Shown here: piece after piece, positions 23,354-31,491 of the stretch
Numbering within the stretch: position 1 is the stretch's first letter
Layout: the number at the start of each line of letters is the position of its first letter
Source: an uncultured Collinsella sp.
GTDB taxonomy: Bacteria > Actinomycetota > Coriobacteriia > Coriobacteriales > Coriobacteriaceae
Assembly (NCBI GenBank): GCA_959605475.1
Contig: CAUHFS010000009.1
Span: 1 to 51,636, forward strand
Length of the DNA stretch: 51,636 nt
Direction: 5' to 3'
Position numbers and translations under genes: made by a program
Notes under the pieces: model-generated
What the model was told of the DNA's origin: nothing
What the model saw: only the letters and a program-made list of their open reading frames with translations
The model's database searches: none

Positions 23354-25273
23354 CTACTCCAGCTCAAACGCACCCGTGTAGAGCTGGTAGTAATACCCGC
23401 GCTTGGCGATCAGTTCGTCGTGGTTGCCGCGCTCGATGATGCGGCCGTGGTCCAGGCAGATGATTGCGTCGGAGTTGCGCACGGTGGAGAGGCGGTGCGC
23501 GATGACAAACGTCGTGCGGCCCTCCATGAGCTTATCCATGCCCGCCTGAACGATGGCCTCGGTGCGGGTGTCGATGCTCGACGTTGCCTCGTCCAGAATC
23601 ATTGCCGGCGGATCGGCGACGGCGGCGCGGGCGATCGAAATCAGCTGGCGCTGGCCCTGCGACAGCTGGGCGCCGTTGCCGGTGAGCATGGTGTCGTAGC
23701 CGTCGGGCAGGCGGGTGATAAAGTCGTCCGCGCCCGCGAGCTTGGCCGCCGCGATGCACTCCTCGTCGGTGGCATCCAGGTTGCCGTAGCGGATGTTATC
23801 CATCACGGTGCCGGTGAACAGGTTCACGTCCTGCAGCACGACGCCCAGGCTTCGGCGCAGGTCGGCCTTGCGGATCTTGTTGACGTTGATGCCGTCGTAG
23901 CGGATCTTGCCGTCGGCGATGTCGTAGAAGCGGTTGATGAGGTTGGTGATGGTCGTCTTGCCGGCTCCGGTGGCGCCGACAAACGCGATCTTCTGGCCCG
24001 GCTTGGCAAACACGGACACGCCGTGCAGCACTTCGTGGTCGGGCGTGTAGCCAAAGTCGACGTTGTCCATGACCAGGTCGCCACGCAGCGGCACGTACTC
24101 GATCTCGTCGGTTGCGCGGTGCGGATGTTTCCACGCCCACATGCCGGTGTGGTGGTCAGCCTCCTCGAGCTGCCAGGTATCGGGGTTGACCTGCGCGTTG
24201 ACGAGCGTCACATAGCCTTCGTCGGCTTCGGGCTTCTCGTCGATGAGCTCAAAGATACGGTCGGCGCCGGCGAGGCCCATGACCACGGCGTTGATCTGCT
24301 GCGAGATCTGGCCGATCTGTCCGCAGAACTGCTTGGTCATGTTGAGGAACGGCACCACGACGGCAATCGACAGCGCCATGCCCGAGATGCTCAGGTTGGG
24401 CACGCCCAGCGCCAGGAAAATGCCGCCGGCAAGGGCCACCAGCACGTAGAGCAAGTTGCCCAGGTTCATAAGGATGGGCATGAGGATGTTGGCGTACATG
24501 TTGGCCTTCTGTGAGACCTCGAAGAGCTTTTCGTTGCGCTCGTCAAAATCGGCCTCGGCGGCAGACTCGTGGCAGAACGCCTTGACGACCTTCTGACCGT
24601 TCATGACTTCCTCGATATGGCCCTCGACCACGCCGAGCTCGGTCTGCTGCGCAATGAAGAAACGCGCGGAATTGGAGCCGAGCAGCTTGGTCATAAAGGT
24701 CATAAAGGCGACGCCGGCGATGATGACCAGGCACATCCACACGCTGTAGTACAGCATGATAAAGAACACCGTGACGATGATGATGATCGTCATGAGCAGG
24801 TTGGGCAGCGACTGACTGATCATCTGGCGCAGCGTATCGATGTCGTTGGTGTAGTGGCTCATGATATCGCCGCGCTGGTGCGTGTCGAAGTAGCGGATCG
24901 GCAGGTCCTGCATGCGGTTGAACATCATCTCGCGCAGCTTCTCGAGCGAGCCCTGCGTGACGATAGCCATGGCGCGGTTCCAGAAGAGCGAGGACAGGAC
25001 GCCGACGCCGTAGATGCAGGCGAGGGTGGTCACGAGCTGCAGAATCTTGGGCTGTGCGGCTTCCCAATCGCCCGACTGCCACGATTCGCTAATAATCTGC
25101 AGGGCGCTCTGCAGGAAGGTCGCGCCGATGGAGTTGATGATGGCGCAGAGCACCACGCCGGCGACGACAAGGGGCAAAAGCACGGGATAGAAGCCAAAGA
25201 GCGTCTTGATGAGGCGCGACATGGTGCCGCCCTTACGGTTGAGCGCGCGCTCGGCGGTCGTTGCCTTACTCAT
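23354..25273 (-). CDS. ABC exporter half-transporter B (consensus NBD)
   Basis: 639 residues from the ATG at 25273, with AGGAGGCG upstream; it overlaps the end of the preceding gene by 8 bp. A six-helix type IV exporter membrane domain precedes the ATPase. Walker A is VGATGAGKTT, the signature is LSQGQRQ, and Walker B is MILDEATSS with the catalytic Glu. An additional ~45-residue insert (TLVNAQVNPDTWQLEEADHHTGMW...) sits before the ATPase core. It pairs with the upstream half-transporter in a heterodimer of the MdlAB/LmrCD kind. With a MarR regulator in front, multidrug or antimicrobial-peptide export is the likely role. Confidence 0.9.
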   Translation of the reverse strand: MSKATTAERALNRKGGTMSRLIKTLFGFYPVLLPLVVAGVVLCAIINSIGATFLQSALQIISESWQSGDWEAAQPKILQLVTTLACIYGVGVLSSLFWNRAMAIVTQGSLEKLREMMFNRMQDLPIRYFDTHQRGDIMSHYTNDIDTLRQMISQSLPNLLMTIIIIVTVFFIMLYYSVWMCLVIIAGVAFMTFMTKLLGSNSARFFIAQQTELGVVEGHIEEVMNGQKVVKAFCHESAAEADFDERNEKLFEVSQKANMYANILMPILMNLGNLLYVLVALAGGIFLALGVPNLSISGMALSIAVVVPFLNMTKQFCGQIGQISQQINAVVMGLAGADRIFELIDEKPEADEGYVTLVNAQVNPDTWQLEEADHHTGMWAWKHPHRATDEIEYVPLRGDLVMDNVDFGYTPDHEVLHGVSVFAKPGQKIAFVGATGAGKTTITNLINRFYDIADGKIRYDGINVNKIRKADLRRSLGVVLQDVNLFTGTVMDNIRYGNLDATDEECIAAAKLAGADDFITRLPDGYDTMLTGNGAQLSQGQRQLISIARAAVADPPAMILDEATSSIDTRTEAIVQAGMDKLMEGRTTFVIAHRLSTVRNSDAIICLDHGRIIERGNHDELIAKRGYYYQLYTGAFELE

Positions 25274-27080
25274 GTGCCTCGCCTCCTTCCTGGGTCTGAG
25301 CTTGCGTTGCGGATGCCTCGGTGTCGGCCTCGACGGCCCCTTCGCCCTCGGCAGACATCTTGTTTTGCGAGGTAAAGGTCTCGCGGTAGATCTCGCTCGT
25401 CTTGAGTAGCTCGTCATGGTTGCCGATCTGCGCGATACGGCCGCCCTCCATGACGATGATGCGGTCTGCGTCCTGCACGGAGCTGATGCGCTGGGCGATG
25501 ATGAGCTTGGTCGTGTTGGGAAGATAGCTTGCCAGCCCTGCGCGGATCTTGGCGTCGGTCTTGGTGTCGACGGCGCTGGTGGAGTCGTCCAGGATCAAGA
25601 TCTTGGGGCGACGCAGCAGGGCGCGTGCAATGCACAGGCGCTGCTTCTGACCGCCCGAAACATTAGAGCCGCCCTGTTCGATCCAGGTGTCGTAGCCCTT
25701 GGGGAAACCGTCGACAAACTCGTCGGCGCAGGCCAGATGCGCTGCCTCGCGGACTTCCTCGTCGGTGGCGTTCGGGTTGCCCCAACGCAGGTTCTCGGCG
25801 ACGGTGCCGCTAAACAGCACGTTTTTCTGCAGCACCATGGCGACCTGGTGACGCAGCGCGTCCAGGTCGTAGTCGCGCACGTCCACGCCGCCCACGCGCA
25901 CAGCGCCTTCGGTGGTGTCGTACAGGCGGGCGATGAGGTTAACGAGCGTGGACTTGGCCGAGCCGGTGCCGCCGATGATGCCGATGGTCTCGCCGCTCGT
26001 AATGTGCAGGTCGATATCGTCGAGCGCCTGGCGCTTCGCATGCTTGGAATACTTAAAGCTCACGTGGTCAAAGTCGATGGAACCGTCGGCAACCTCGAGC
26101 ACGGGCTCGGCGGGATCGGCGATCGTGGGCTCGGCGGCCAGCACCTCGGCAATGCGGTGTGCCGATTCGTCGGCCATGGTCACCATGACAAAGATCATCG
26201 ACAGCTGCATCAGGCTCATGAGAATCTGGAAACCATAGGTAAAGGTCGAGGAGAGCTGGCCCACGTCGAACAGCGTGCCCTGGCTCGTGATGATGAGCTT
26301 GGAGCCCAGGTAGATGATGACGACAAACGCGCCGTTGACGCAGATGTTCATCATGGGGTTGTTAAAGGCGAGCAGCTTCTCGGCGCGGGTGAAGTCCATC
26401 TGGACGTCGCGCGCGGCGGTCGCGAACTTCTCCTTCTCAAAGTCTTCGCGCACATAGCTCTTGACCACGCGCATGCCGGTGACGTTTTCCTCGACGGACT
26501 CGTTAAGGGCATCGTACTTGTGGAACACGCGTGAGAAGATGGGGCGCACCTTAAAGATGATAAAGAACAGTCCAAAGCCCAGCAGCGGAATGATGACCAG
26601 GTAGACCATGGCGACGCTGCCGCCCATGATAAACGCCATGGTAAAGGCGAAGATCAATACCAGCGGCGCGCGCACGGCGATACGGATGATCATCATAAAG
26701 GCCTGCTGCACGTTGTTGATATCGGTGGTCAGGCGCGTGACGAGCGAGGAGCTCGAGAACTCATCGATGTTGGCAAAGCTGAACGTCTGGATCTTGTAGA
26801 ACAGGTCGTGACGCAGGTTCTTGGCGAATCCGCAGCTCGCATGGCTGCAGGTGACACCAGCCGCGGCGCCAAAAGCAAGCGACGTCAGCGCGATGAGCAC
26901 CAAAAAGCCTGCGGTGGGAAGCATCTCGGCTACGGTGGCGCCGTCTTTGATAGCGTCGATCAGGTTGGCGGTGATAAATGGAATCAGCATCTCGCAGAGC
27001 ACCTCGCCAAGCACGAGCAGCGGCGTGGCAACAGTGACTTTCATATAGTCGCGGATGCTTCCCATGAGGGTTTTAATCAT
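25266..27080 (-). CDS. ABC exporter half-transporter A (degenerate site)
   Basis: 604 residues; ATG 27080, overlapping the marR stop by 8 bp. Six-helix membrane domain, then the ATPase with Walker A GGTGSAKST, signature NVSGGQKQR and Walker B LILDDSTSAVD. The residue after the Walker B Asp is Asp rather than the catalytic Glu, as in heterodimeric exporters with one inactive ATP site. The C-terminus is acidic and Ala/Glu-rich. The three genes marR, A and B are translationally coupled by overlaps. Confidence 0.9.
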   Translation of the reverse strand: MIKTLMGSIRDYMKVTVATPLLVLGEVLCEMLIPFITANLIDAIKDGATVAEMLPTAGFLVLIALTSLAFGAAAGVTCSHASCGFAKNLRHDLFYKIQTFSFANIDEFSSSSLVTRLTTDINNVQQAFMMIIRIAVRAPLVLIFAFTMAFIMGGSVAMVYLVIIPLLGFGLFFIIFKVRPIFSRVFHKYDALNESVEENVTGMRVVKSYVREDFEKEKFATAARDVQMDFTRAEKLLAFNNPMMNICVNGAFVVIIYLGSKLIITSQGTLFDVGQLSSTFTYGFQILMSLMQLSMIFVMVTMADESAHRIAEVLAAEPTIADPAEPVLEVADGSIDFDHVSFKYSKHAKRQALDDIDLHITSGETIGIIGGTGSAKSTLVNLIARLYDTTEGAVRVGGVDVRDYDLDALRHQVAMVLQKNVLFSGTVAENLRWGNPNATDEEVREAAHLACADEFVDGFPKGYDTWIEQGGSNVSGGQKQRLCIARALLRRPKILILDDSTSAVDTKTDAKIRAGLASYLPNTTKLIIAQRISSVQDADRIIVMEGGRIAQIGNHDELLKTSEIYRETFTSQNKMSAEGEGAVEADTEASATQAQTQEGGEAHE

Positions 27081-27576
27081 CCAGTTCCTCCCAGGTTACG
27101 CGGATTTTATCGAGCATTTCGGCGAGGTCCTCGCGCTCGTCGTGGGTGAGCGCGCTAAAGGCCCGTTCTCTAAAGCGGATGCGGGCTGCCTGGTCGATGC
27201 GGGCGTTTTCCCGGCCGGTTTCGGTCAGGCGAATGGTGAGTTGCCGTCGATCCTTGGGGTTACGGCTGCGCTCGATGAGGCCGTTGAGCTCGAGCTTGGA
27301 CAGGATCTCGGAAAGCGATCCCGGCTTGAGGTCAAAGTGCATGCCGAGCTCCTGCTGCGACATCTCGCCGCCGGGTTGCTTGGCTAGCAGGCAGATGATG
27401 GGCGCCTTGCCGGATACGCCTCCGCCATGAAAATGCATGTAATGGCCGCAAAAGCCCAGGCCGCTCAGGATGCGCTTGGCGAGTTTGTCTTCGGCGCTGA
27501 CCGCTTCGGGTATGTCTACCGGTTGCGACGGGTCACCGCCGGGCTCATGCGGAAGGACGAGTGGTTCAACACACAT
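27073..27576 (-). CDS. MarR-family transcriptional regulator
   Basis: 167 residues. The winged helix reads MSQQELGMHFDLKPGSLSEILSKLELNGLIERSRNPKDRRQLTIRLTETG in outline: recognition helix SLSEILSKLE and the wing RNPKDRRQ with its conserved DRR. The N-terminal ~35 residues are an extra acidic/Pro-rich arm. Ribosome site GAGGAG is a little far (12 nt) from the ATG at 27576. It heads the operon with the ABC exporter and probably represses it from the operator next to its own promoter. Confidence 0.85.
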   Translation of the reverse strand: MCVEPLVLPHEPGGDPSQPVDIPEAVSAEDKLAKRILSGLGFCGHYMHFHGGGVSGKAPIICLLAKQPGGEMSQQELGMHFDLKPGSLSEILSKLELNGLIERSRNPKDRRQLTIRLTETGRENARIDQAARIRFRERAFSALTHDEREDLAEMLDKIRVTWEELDD

Positions 27577-27612
27577 ATCTAAGCTTCGCTCCTCTCTTTA
27601 GTTAGGTAGTGG

Positions 27613-27660
27613 AATTGTTTTGTGCCTAATCAATTTAGGAGCGTGAGAAATCAATGTCAA
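27613..27660 (-). promoter_or_regulatory. Promoter and candidate MarR operator of the exporter operon
   Basis: On the minus strand: -35 TTGACA (27655-27660), 17-bp spacer, -10 TAAATT (27632-27637). A dyad AATTG (27613-27617) / CAATT (27631-27635) overlaps the -10 and start point, the expected place for a repressor site. Confidence 0.7.
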
Positions 27661-27677
27661 GGTACCAAACTTATTAA

Positions 27678-27790
27678 GTTACGGCGTTTTGCCAAACGCC
27701 GTAACCGCTCGACGCTGCAAACGCTCCTAAGCGGCAATCTGGCGTTCAATCGTCGGGCATGGCCACAAGGCCTATGCCCTCCTCTTTCAC
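27678..27790 (+). ncRNA. Candidate structured RNA, copy A
   Basis: A perfect 12-bp hairpin at 27678-27705 (GTTACGGCGTTT, loop TGCC) is followed by CGACGCTGC, a middle segment ending GTTCAA, and a perfect terminal hairpin 27755-27779 (GGGCAT GGCC, loop ACAA, GGCC T ATGCCC) with a pyrimidine tail. Copy B at 49049-49158 has the same order and conserved blocks. Stem changes are compensated (GGCC/GGCC here, GACC/GGTC there). It lies between the divergent marR promoter and the pyridoxal-kinase-like gene. The Rfam Collinsella-1 motif is one known family worth comparing; I cannot confirm a match. Confidence 0.5.
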
Positions 27791-27868
27791 GCCACCTTGC
27801 TCGCTTAGGAACGTTTTCGCTGTCCGTCCTCAACCTGTGATTCCGCCACGGTCCGCTTCGGTGCATGT

Positions 27869-27903
27869 TGATCCCTTGGGGACGAAGGAAAAGGGATCAT
27901 TTT
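27869..27903 (+). terminator. Terminator-like hairpin before the kinase gene
   Basis: TGATCCCTT ... AAGGGATCA followed by TTTTCC. It lies 120 bp upstream of the pyridoxal-kinase-like start, so it ends whatever transcript comes from the left, possibly the candidate RNA. Confidence 0.6.
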
Positions 27904-28024
27904 CCGAAACCTTTCCGCAACAATGCGCTCTTCGCGACCCTAGTGACTGCTCACGATGCCTCCTGCGCTACACTTAGTCGCATTGTGGCGCTGCCGCGCC
28001 GCGCCCGATCCAAGGGGGACTTTC

Positions 28025-28849
28025 ATGAAGAATACTCAGCTGCTGCTGATTAACGATATGTGCGGCTACGGCAAGGTCGCACTTTCCGCCATGCTGCCGG
28101 TGCTGTCGCACATGGGCTACCGTATCCATAATCTGCCGACGGCGCTCGTTTCCGACACGCTCAACTACCCCAAGTTCTACATCCACGACACCACCGAGTA
28201 CGTGCGCCAAAGCCTCGCCATCTGGGAGGAGCTCGGCTTTGAGTTCGACGCCATCTCGACCGGCTTTATCGTGACCGAGGAAGAGACGCGCATCATCTCG
28301 GACTTTTGCCACCGCCGTGCGCAAAAGGGCACCAAGGTGTTCGTCGACCCCATCATGGGCGACAACGGCAAGCTCTATGCGGGCGTGCCCGAGTCCACGA
28401 TTGGCCTTATGCGGCATCTGCTGGAGTGCGCAGACTACGCGGTGCCCAACTATACCGAGGCGTGCCTGCTTGCCGATAGGCCTATCGCCGAGCAAATTAC
28501 GCCCGATGAGGCCCGCGCCCTTGTGGACGCCGTGCGTGAGCTGGGTGCCAAGTCTGTGGTCATTACGAGCGCCGTAGTCAATGGCACGAACGCGGTTATC
28601 GGTTACGACCATGTGGCGGGGGAGTACTTTACGATTCCCTTTGAGCTCATTCCGGTCTACTTCCCGGGCACGGGCGACACGTTCTCGGCGGTGCTCGTCG
28701 GCCGCGTTATGGCAGGTTGGAGTCTGCAGCGCGCGACGTCCGATGCCATGCGTGTGGTGGCTGAGCTTATCGAGCGCAATGCCGACCAAGAGGACAAGTC
28801 GGCTGGCCTTCCCATCGAGGCCTGCCTGGATGTGGTTGACCATGAGTAA
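28025..28849 (+). CDS. Pyridoxal/pyridoxamine kinase-like protein (ribokinase fold)
   Basis: 274 residues from ATG 28025 after AAGGGGGAC. The N-terminus LLINDMCGYGKVALSAMLPVLSHMGY matches PdxY/PdxK-type kinases (normally VAYGHVGNSAAVFPLQ), and the C-terminal PGTGDTFSAVLVGRVM is the ribokinase-superfamily ATP/anion-hole motif with the catalytic Asp. VFVDPIMGDNGKLY is a conserved PdxY strand. Predicted to phosphorylate B6 vitamers in salvage. The following gene starts inside its stop region, so the two are coupled. Confidence 0.8.
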   Translation: MKNTQLLLINDMCGYGKVALSAMLPVLSHMGYRIHNLPTALVSDTLNYPKFYIHDTTEYVRQSLAIWEELGFEFDAISTGFIVTEEETRIISDFCHRRAQKGTKVFVDPIMGDNGKLYAGVPESTIGLMRHLLECADYAVPNYTEACLLADRPIAEQITPDEARALVDAVRELGAKSVVITSAVVNGTNAVIGYDHVAGEYFTIPFELIPVYFPGTGDTFSAVLVGRVMAGWSLQRATSDAMRVVAELIERNADQEDKSAGLPIEACLDVVDHE

Positions 28850-29171
28850 TGCTGGCGAGGGCGGCATCAAGCCTGCGGGCGAGAACAAGCCGCTCGGCGC
28901 GCCGCGGGGCAAACGTCCGCGTATCCGCGTGAGCTGCGTGGACCAGCTGGGAACGTGCCGCTGCCATCATGGTCACAAGCCGGGCGACGTTTTTGACTTC
29001 GACCGAGACCGCGGCAAGATGTGCGCCATGGCCTGCCACGTGGGCTTTCCCTATATTGACATTCTGCGCTATGGCGGAACCGTGCCTGGCAACGAGCCTG
29101 GTACGGCAAAGTTCTGCTGCCCCGAGGTCGATACGCTGAACGTCTGGCTTGCCGAGATCGTCGACGAGTAA
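28842..29171 (+). CDS. TIGR04076-type small cysteine-rich protein
   Basis: 109 residues from ATG 28842, overlapping the kinase stop by 8 bp. After a basic Pro-rich N-terminus the core reads VSCVDQLGTCRCHHGHKPGD, then GKMCAMACHVGFPYIDILRYGG and FCCPEVDTLNVWL. This is the pattern of the TIGR04076 family, whose function is not known. Six or more Cys plus several His suggest metal or disulfide binding. Tight overlap with a B6 kinase gene is a hint of a shared role, not evidence. Confidence 0.7.
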   Translation: MSNAGEGGIKPAGENKPLGAPRGKRPRIRVSCVDQLGTCRCHHGHKPGDVFDFDRDRGKMCAMACHVGFPYIDILRYGGTVPGNEPGTAKFCCPEVDTLNVWLAEIVDE

Positions 29172-29202
29172 CCGAGCGAGGATTTTCTCCCGTCGAAATA
29201 TC

Positions 29203-29277
29203 GAGCGTGGATTATCTCCCGTTTTGGGCGCAATTTCGCACTCAAAGTGGGAGATAGTCCTCGCTCGATTTGTATGC
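29203..29277. repeat. Hairpin element, copy 1 (left of the ATPase gene)
   Basis: GAGCGTGGATTATCTCCC ... GGGAGATAGTCCTCGCTC, then GATTTGTATGC. A partial copy (GAGCGAGGATTTTCTCCCG) lies just upstream at 29174-29192. Copy 2 follows the ATPase gene in the same orientation. Confidence 0.75.
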
Positions 29278-29351
29278 GAGAATCCCGACCTCACTTATGC
29301 CCATGCTTAGGCGCATGCGTCGTTGTTCTATGCGCGAGTAAGCTCAAATTT

Positions 29352-29429
29352 CTGCATTTCATCAAATTTCGGTACTAAAAATCTCTGCATTTCATCGATA
29401 ATAGTCGATATAAATATCTGCATTTCATT
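29352..29429. repeat. Three direct repeats at 33-bp spacing upstream of the ATPase
   Basis: CTGCATTTCATC begins at 29352 and 29385, and CTGCATTTCATT at 29418, each preceded by an AT-rich AAATNT. The spacing is exactly 33 bp, three helical turns, placing the sites on one face of the DNA. They end 22 bp before the start codon. They may be operator iterons. The 33-bp period also gives an 11-residue coding repeat on either strand, so a short leader peptide cannot be excluded. Confidence 0.65.
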
Positions 29430-29451
29430 TATCGAGGCGATGGGAGAGCTT

Positions 29452-30813
29452 ATGTTGCGCAGGAAAATCGCTGATGAGCTTGATTGTTGGCAGAGATCCA
29501 TTGAACGAAAGGCGTTGTTCGTCACGGGTTCTCGCCAAATCGGTAAGAGCTACTCGATTCGCGAGTTCGGTAAGTCAAACTACGCAACCTATATCGAGCT
29601 CAATCTCGCGGAAAATCGCCAGGCAAAAGATGCTCTTCTCGAGGCACGGGATGCCGACGATTTCATCAGCAGGGTGACGCTTCTCTCGGGAAAGCCGATA
29701 GCACCGGGCAAAACGCTCGTGTTTATCGATGAGGTCCAAGAGGCCCCCGACATCATGACGATGGCAAAGTTCCTTGTTGAGGACGGGAGGTGCCGCTGGG
29801 CGTTTTCGGGGTCAATGCTCGGGACCCAGTTCAAGGGCGTTAGGTCCTATCCCGTGGGATATGTTCACGAGCTTAGGATGTTCCCGCTCGATTTTGAGGA
29901 GTTTTGCTGGGCGATCGGGGTGAGCGAGGGAGCTCGCCAAACGATACGCGACGCGTGTATCAGCGAGAAGCCCATTCCTGATTACATTCACGACGCGATG
30001 ATGGCAAACTTCAGGACCTATACCGTTGTCGGTGGAATGCCAGAGGTCGTGCAGCGTTTCCTTGACACGCGGGGCGACCTTGCCTCTGTTCGTCAGCTAC
30101 AGTCAGAGCTCAACGAACAGTACCGGCGGGATATCTCCAAGTATGCAAGCGGGCGAGCCCTTCAGGTGCAGAGCATTTACGATCAGCTCCCTATTATGCT
30201 CGAGGGCGAAAACAAACGCTTCGTGCTCAATTCCATTGACCCCAAGGCGCATTACGACAAGTACCAGCGAGATTTTGTCTGGCTTGTCGATGCCGGCGTT
30301 GCTCTCAAGGCGGATATCGTAACCGAGCCAAAGTCGCCCCTGCTCAAGACGGCACGGCCATCGCAGTTCAAGCTATACCAATCGGATACGGGCATGTTGA
30401 TGGCGCGCTACCCCGTTGGCGTCGCCCAGGCGGCGTATCTTGATAGCAAGGAACCCAATCTGGGCGGTATTTACGAAAACGTGGTGGCCCAGCAGCTGGC
30501 TGCCCAAAATCGCCAGCTTTACTACTATCAGACAAAGAAGCGCGGCGAAGTGGACTTTGTGGTCGACGGACCGGATGGAACGGCTGTTCCGATCGAGGTT
30601 AAATCGGGTTCCTATTACCACGCGCACGCCGCGCTCGGTCATGTGCTTGATACGGCCGAATATGGCGTAAGGCTTGGGATTGTTTTCTCGAGAGGCAACG
30701 TTGAACGCAGCGGAGCTGTTCTTTATTTGCCGCTATATGCGACCTGGGCCCTTTCGGATGTTTTGGGTGACTCCTGTGCCGAGGGGATAAAGCTGGAGGT
30801 CAAGCCGGTCTAG
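29452..30813 (+). CDS. DUF4143-family AAA ATPase
   Basis: 453 residues from ATG 29452 preceded by GGGAGAG; an upstream frame open to 29323 runs through direct repeats and is not used. The Walker A is the family's VTGSRQIGKSYSIREF near residue 24-39, Walker B is TLVFIDEVQEAPD, and the C-terminal region has the DUF4143 pattern with the nuclease-fold-like strand RGEVDFVVDGPDGTAVPIEVKSGS. Such proteins are common in gut bacteria and of unclear function. The gene is more AT-rich than its neighbours near the start and is flanked by two copies of a hairpin element, so recent transfer is likely. Confidence 0.85.
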   Translation: MLRRKIADELDCWQRSIERKALFVTGSRQIGKSYSIREFGKSNYATYIELNLAENRQAKDALLEARDADDFISRVTLLSGKPIAPGKTLVFIDEVQEAPDIMTMAKFLVEDGRCRWAFSGSMLGTQFKGVRSYPVGYVHELRMFPLDFEEFCWAIGVSEGARQTIRDACISEKPIPDYIHDAMMANFRTYTVVGGMPEVVQRFLDTRGDLASVRQLQSELNEQYRRDISKYASGRALQVQSIYDQLPIMLEGENKRFVLNSIDPKAHYDKYQRDFVWLVDAGVALKADIVTEPKSPLLKTARPSQFKLYQSDTGMLMARYPVGVAQAAYLDSKEPNLGGIYENVVAQQLAAQNRQLYYYQTKKRGEVDFVVDGPDGTAVPIEVKSGSYYHAHAALGHVLDTAEYGVRLGIVFSRGNVERSGAVLYLPLYATWALSDVLGDSCAEGIKLEVKPV

Positions 30814-30824
30814 GGACAGTCCCC

Positions 30825-30857
30825 GATGCGACAAAGGGATAGTGCCTTTGTCGCATC
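30825..30857. repeat. CGACAAAGG palindrome after the ATPase gene
   Basis: GATGCGACAAAGG, 7-nt centre, CCTTTGTCGCATC. It begins 12 bp after the ATPase stop; a fragment GGGACAGTCCCC at 30813-30824 precedes it. Confidence 0.7.
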
Positions 30858-30873
30858 CGCTATCCGAGATAAT

Positions 30874-30948
30874 GAGCGTGGATTTTCTCCCGTCTAGAGC
30901 GCACTTGAATGCTCAAAGTGGGAGAAAATCCACGCTCGATCTGTATGC
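30874..30948. repeat. Hairpin element, copy 2 (right of the ATPase gene)
   Basis: GAGCGTGGATTTTCTCCC ... GGGAGAAAATCCACGCTC (perfect 18-bp arms), then GATCTGTATGC. Same orientation and layout as 29203-29277, including CTCAAAGT before the right arm. Confidence 0.8.
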
Positions 30949-30985
30949 CGATGGCGTGGCCCGCGTATCCGCGCCGCCCGAGCGC

Positions 30986-31432
30986 CTACAGCTGCTCGAG
31001 CATAGCGGTACAACCGTCGAGCACGTCGCGGTAGGTGGCATCGAAATTGCCGGTGTACCAGGGATCGGCCACGTCGCCGGGGCGATCAGTCCAATCGAGC
31101 AAGCGCGCAATCTTGCCGTCGGGGTCGTCGCCAAAGATGCGACGCAGGCCACGCGCGTTCTCGGCATCCATATAGACAATGCGATCCCAGTCGCCATACT
31201 CTGCGCGACGCACCTGGCGCGCGCGGTGGGCAACGACGGGAATCCCGACTTCACGCAGCTTGGCAACAGTGCCATGATGCGGCGGGTTGCCGATCTCCTC
31301 GGTCGAGGTCGCTGCGGAATCGATGACAAACTCCGCCTCGCGCCCAGCGCGGCGCACGAGCTCGGTAAGCACCGACTCAGCCATCGTCGAGCGGCAGATG
31401 TTGCCATGACAGATAAACAGTACACGTTGCAT
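30986..31432 (-). CDS. Low-molecular-weight protein-tyrosine phosphatase
   Basis: 148 residues; ATG 31432 after GAAAGGAA. The P-loop CHGNICRS near residue 9-16 supplies the nucleophilic Cys and Arg, and DPWYTGNF near residue 122-129 the general acid Asp. These are both hallmarks of the family. It removes phosphate from phosphotyrosine, often on capsule or polysaccharide kinases. No partner kinase is nearby. Length is normal. Confidence 0.92.
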   Translation of the reverse strand: MQRVLFICHGNICRSTMAESVLTELVRRAGREAEFVIDSAATSTEEIGNPPHHGTVAKLREVGIPVVAHRARQVRRAEYGDWDRIVYMDAENARGLRRIFGDDPDGKIARLLDWTDRPGDVADPWYTGNFDATYRDVLDGCTAMLEQL

Positions 31433-31491
31433 GCGCGGTTCCTTTCATATAGAGGGCTGCTAAAGAGTCGAAGCCGGGCGCATGCCAAGTT

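Noticed and set aside
29352..29429. CRISPR-like repeats.
   Set aside because: Only ~12 conserved bases in three copies, AT-rich, next to a start codon; better explained as operator sites.
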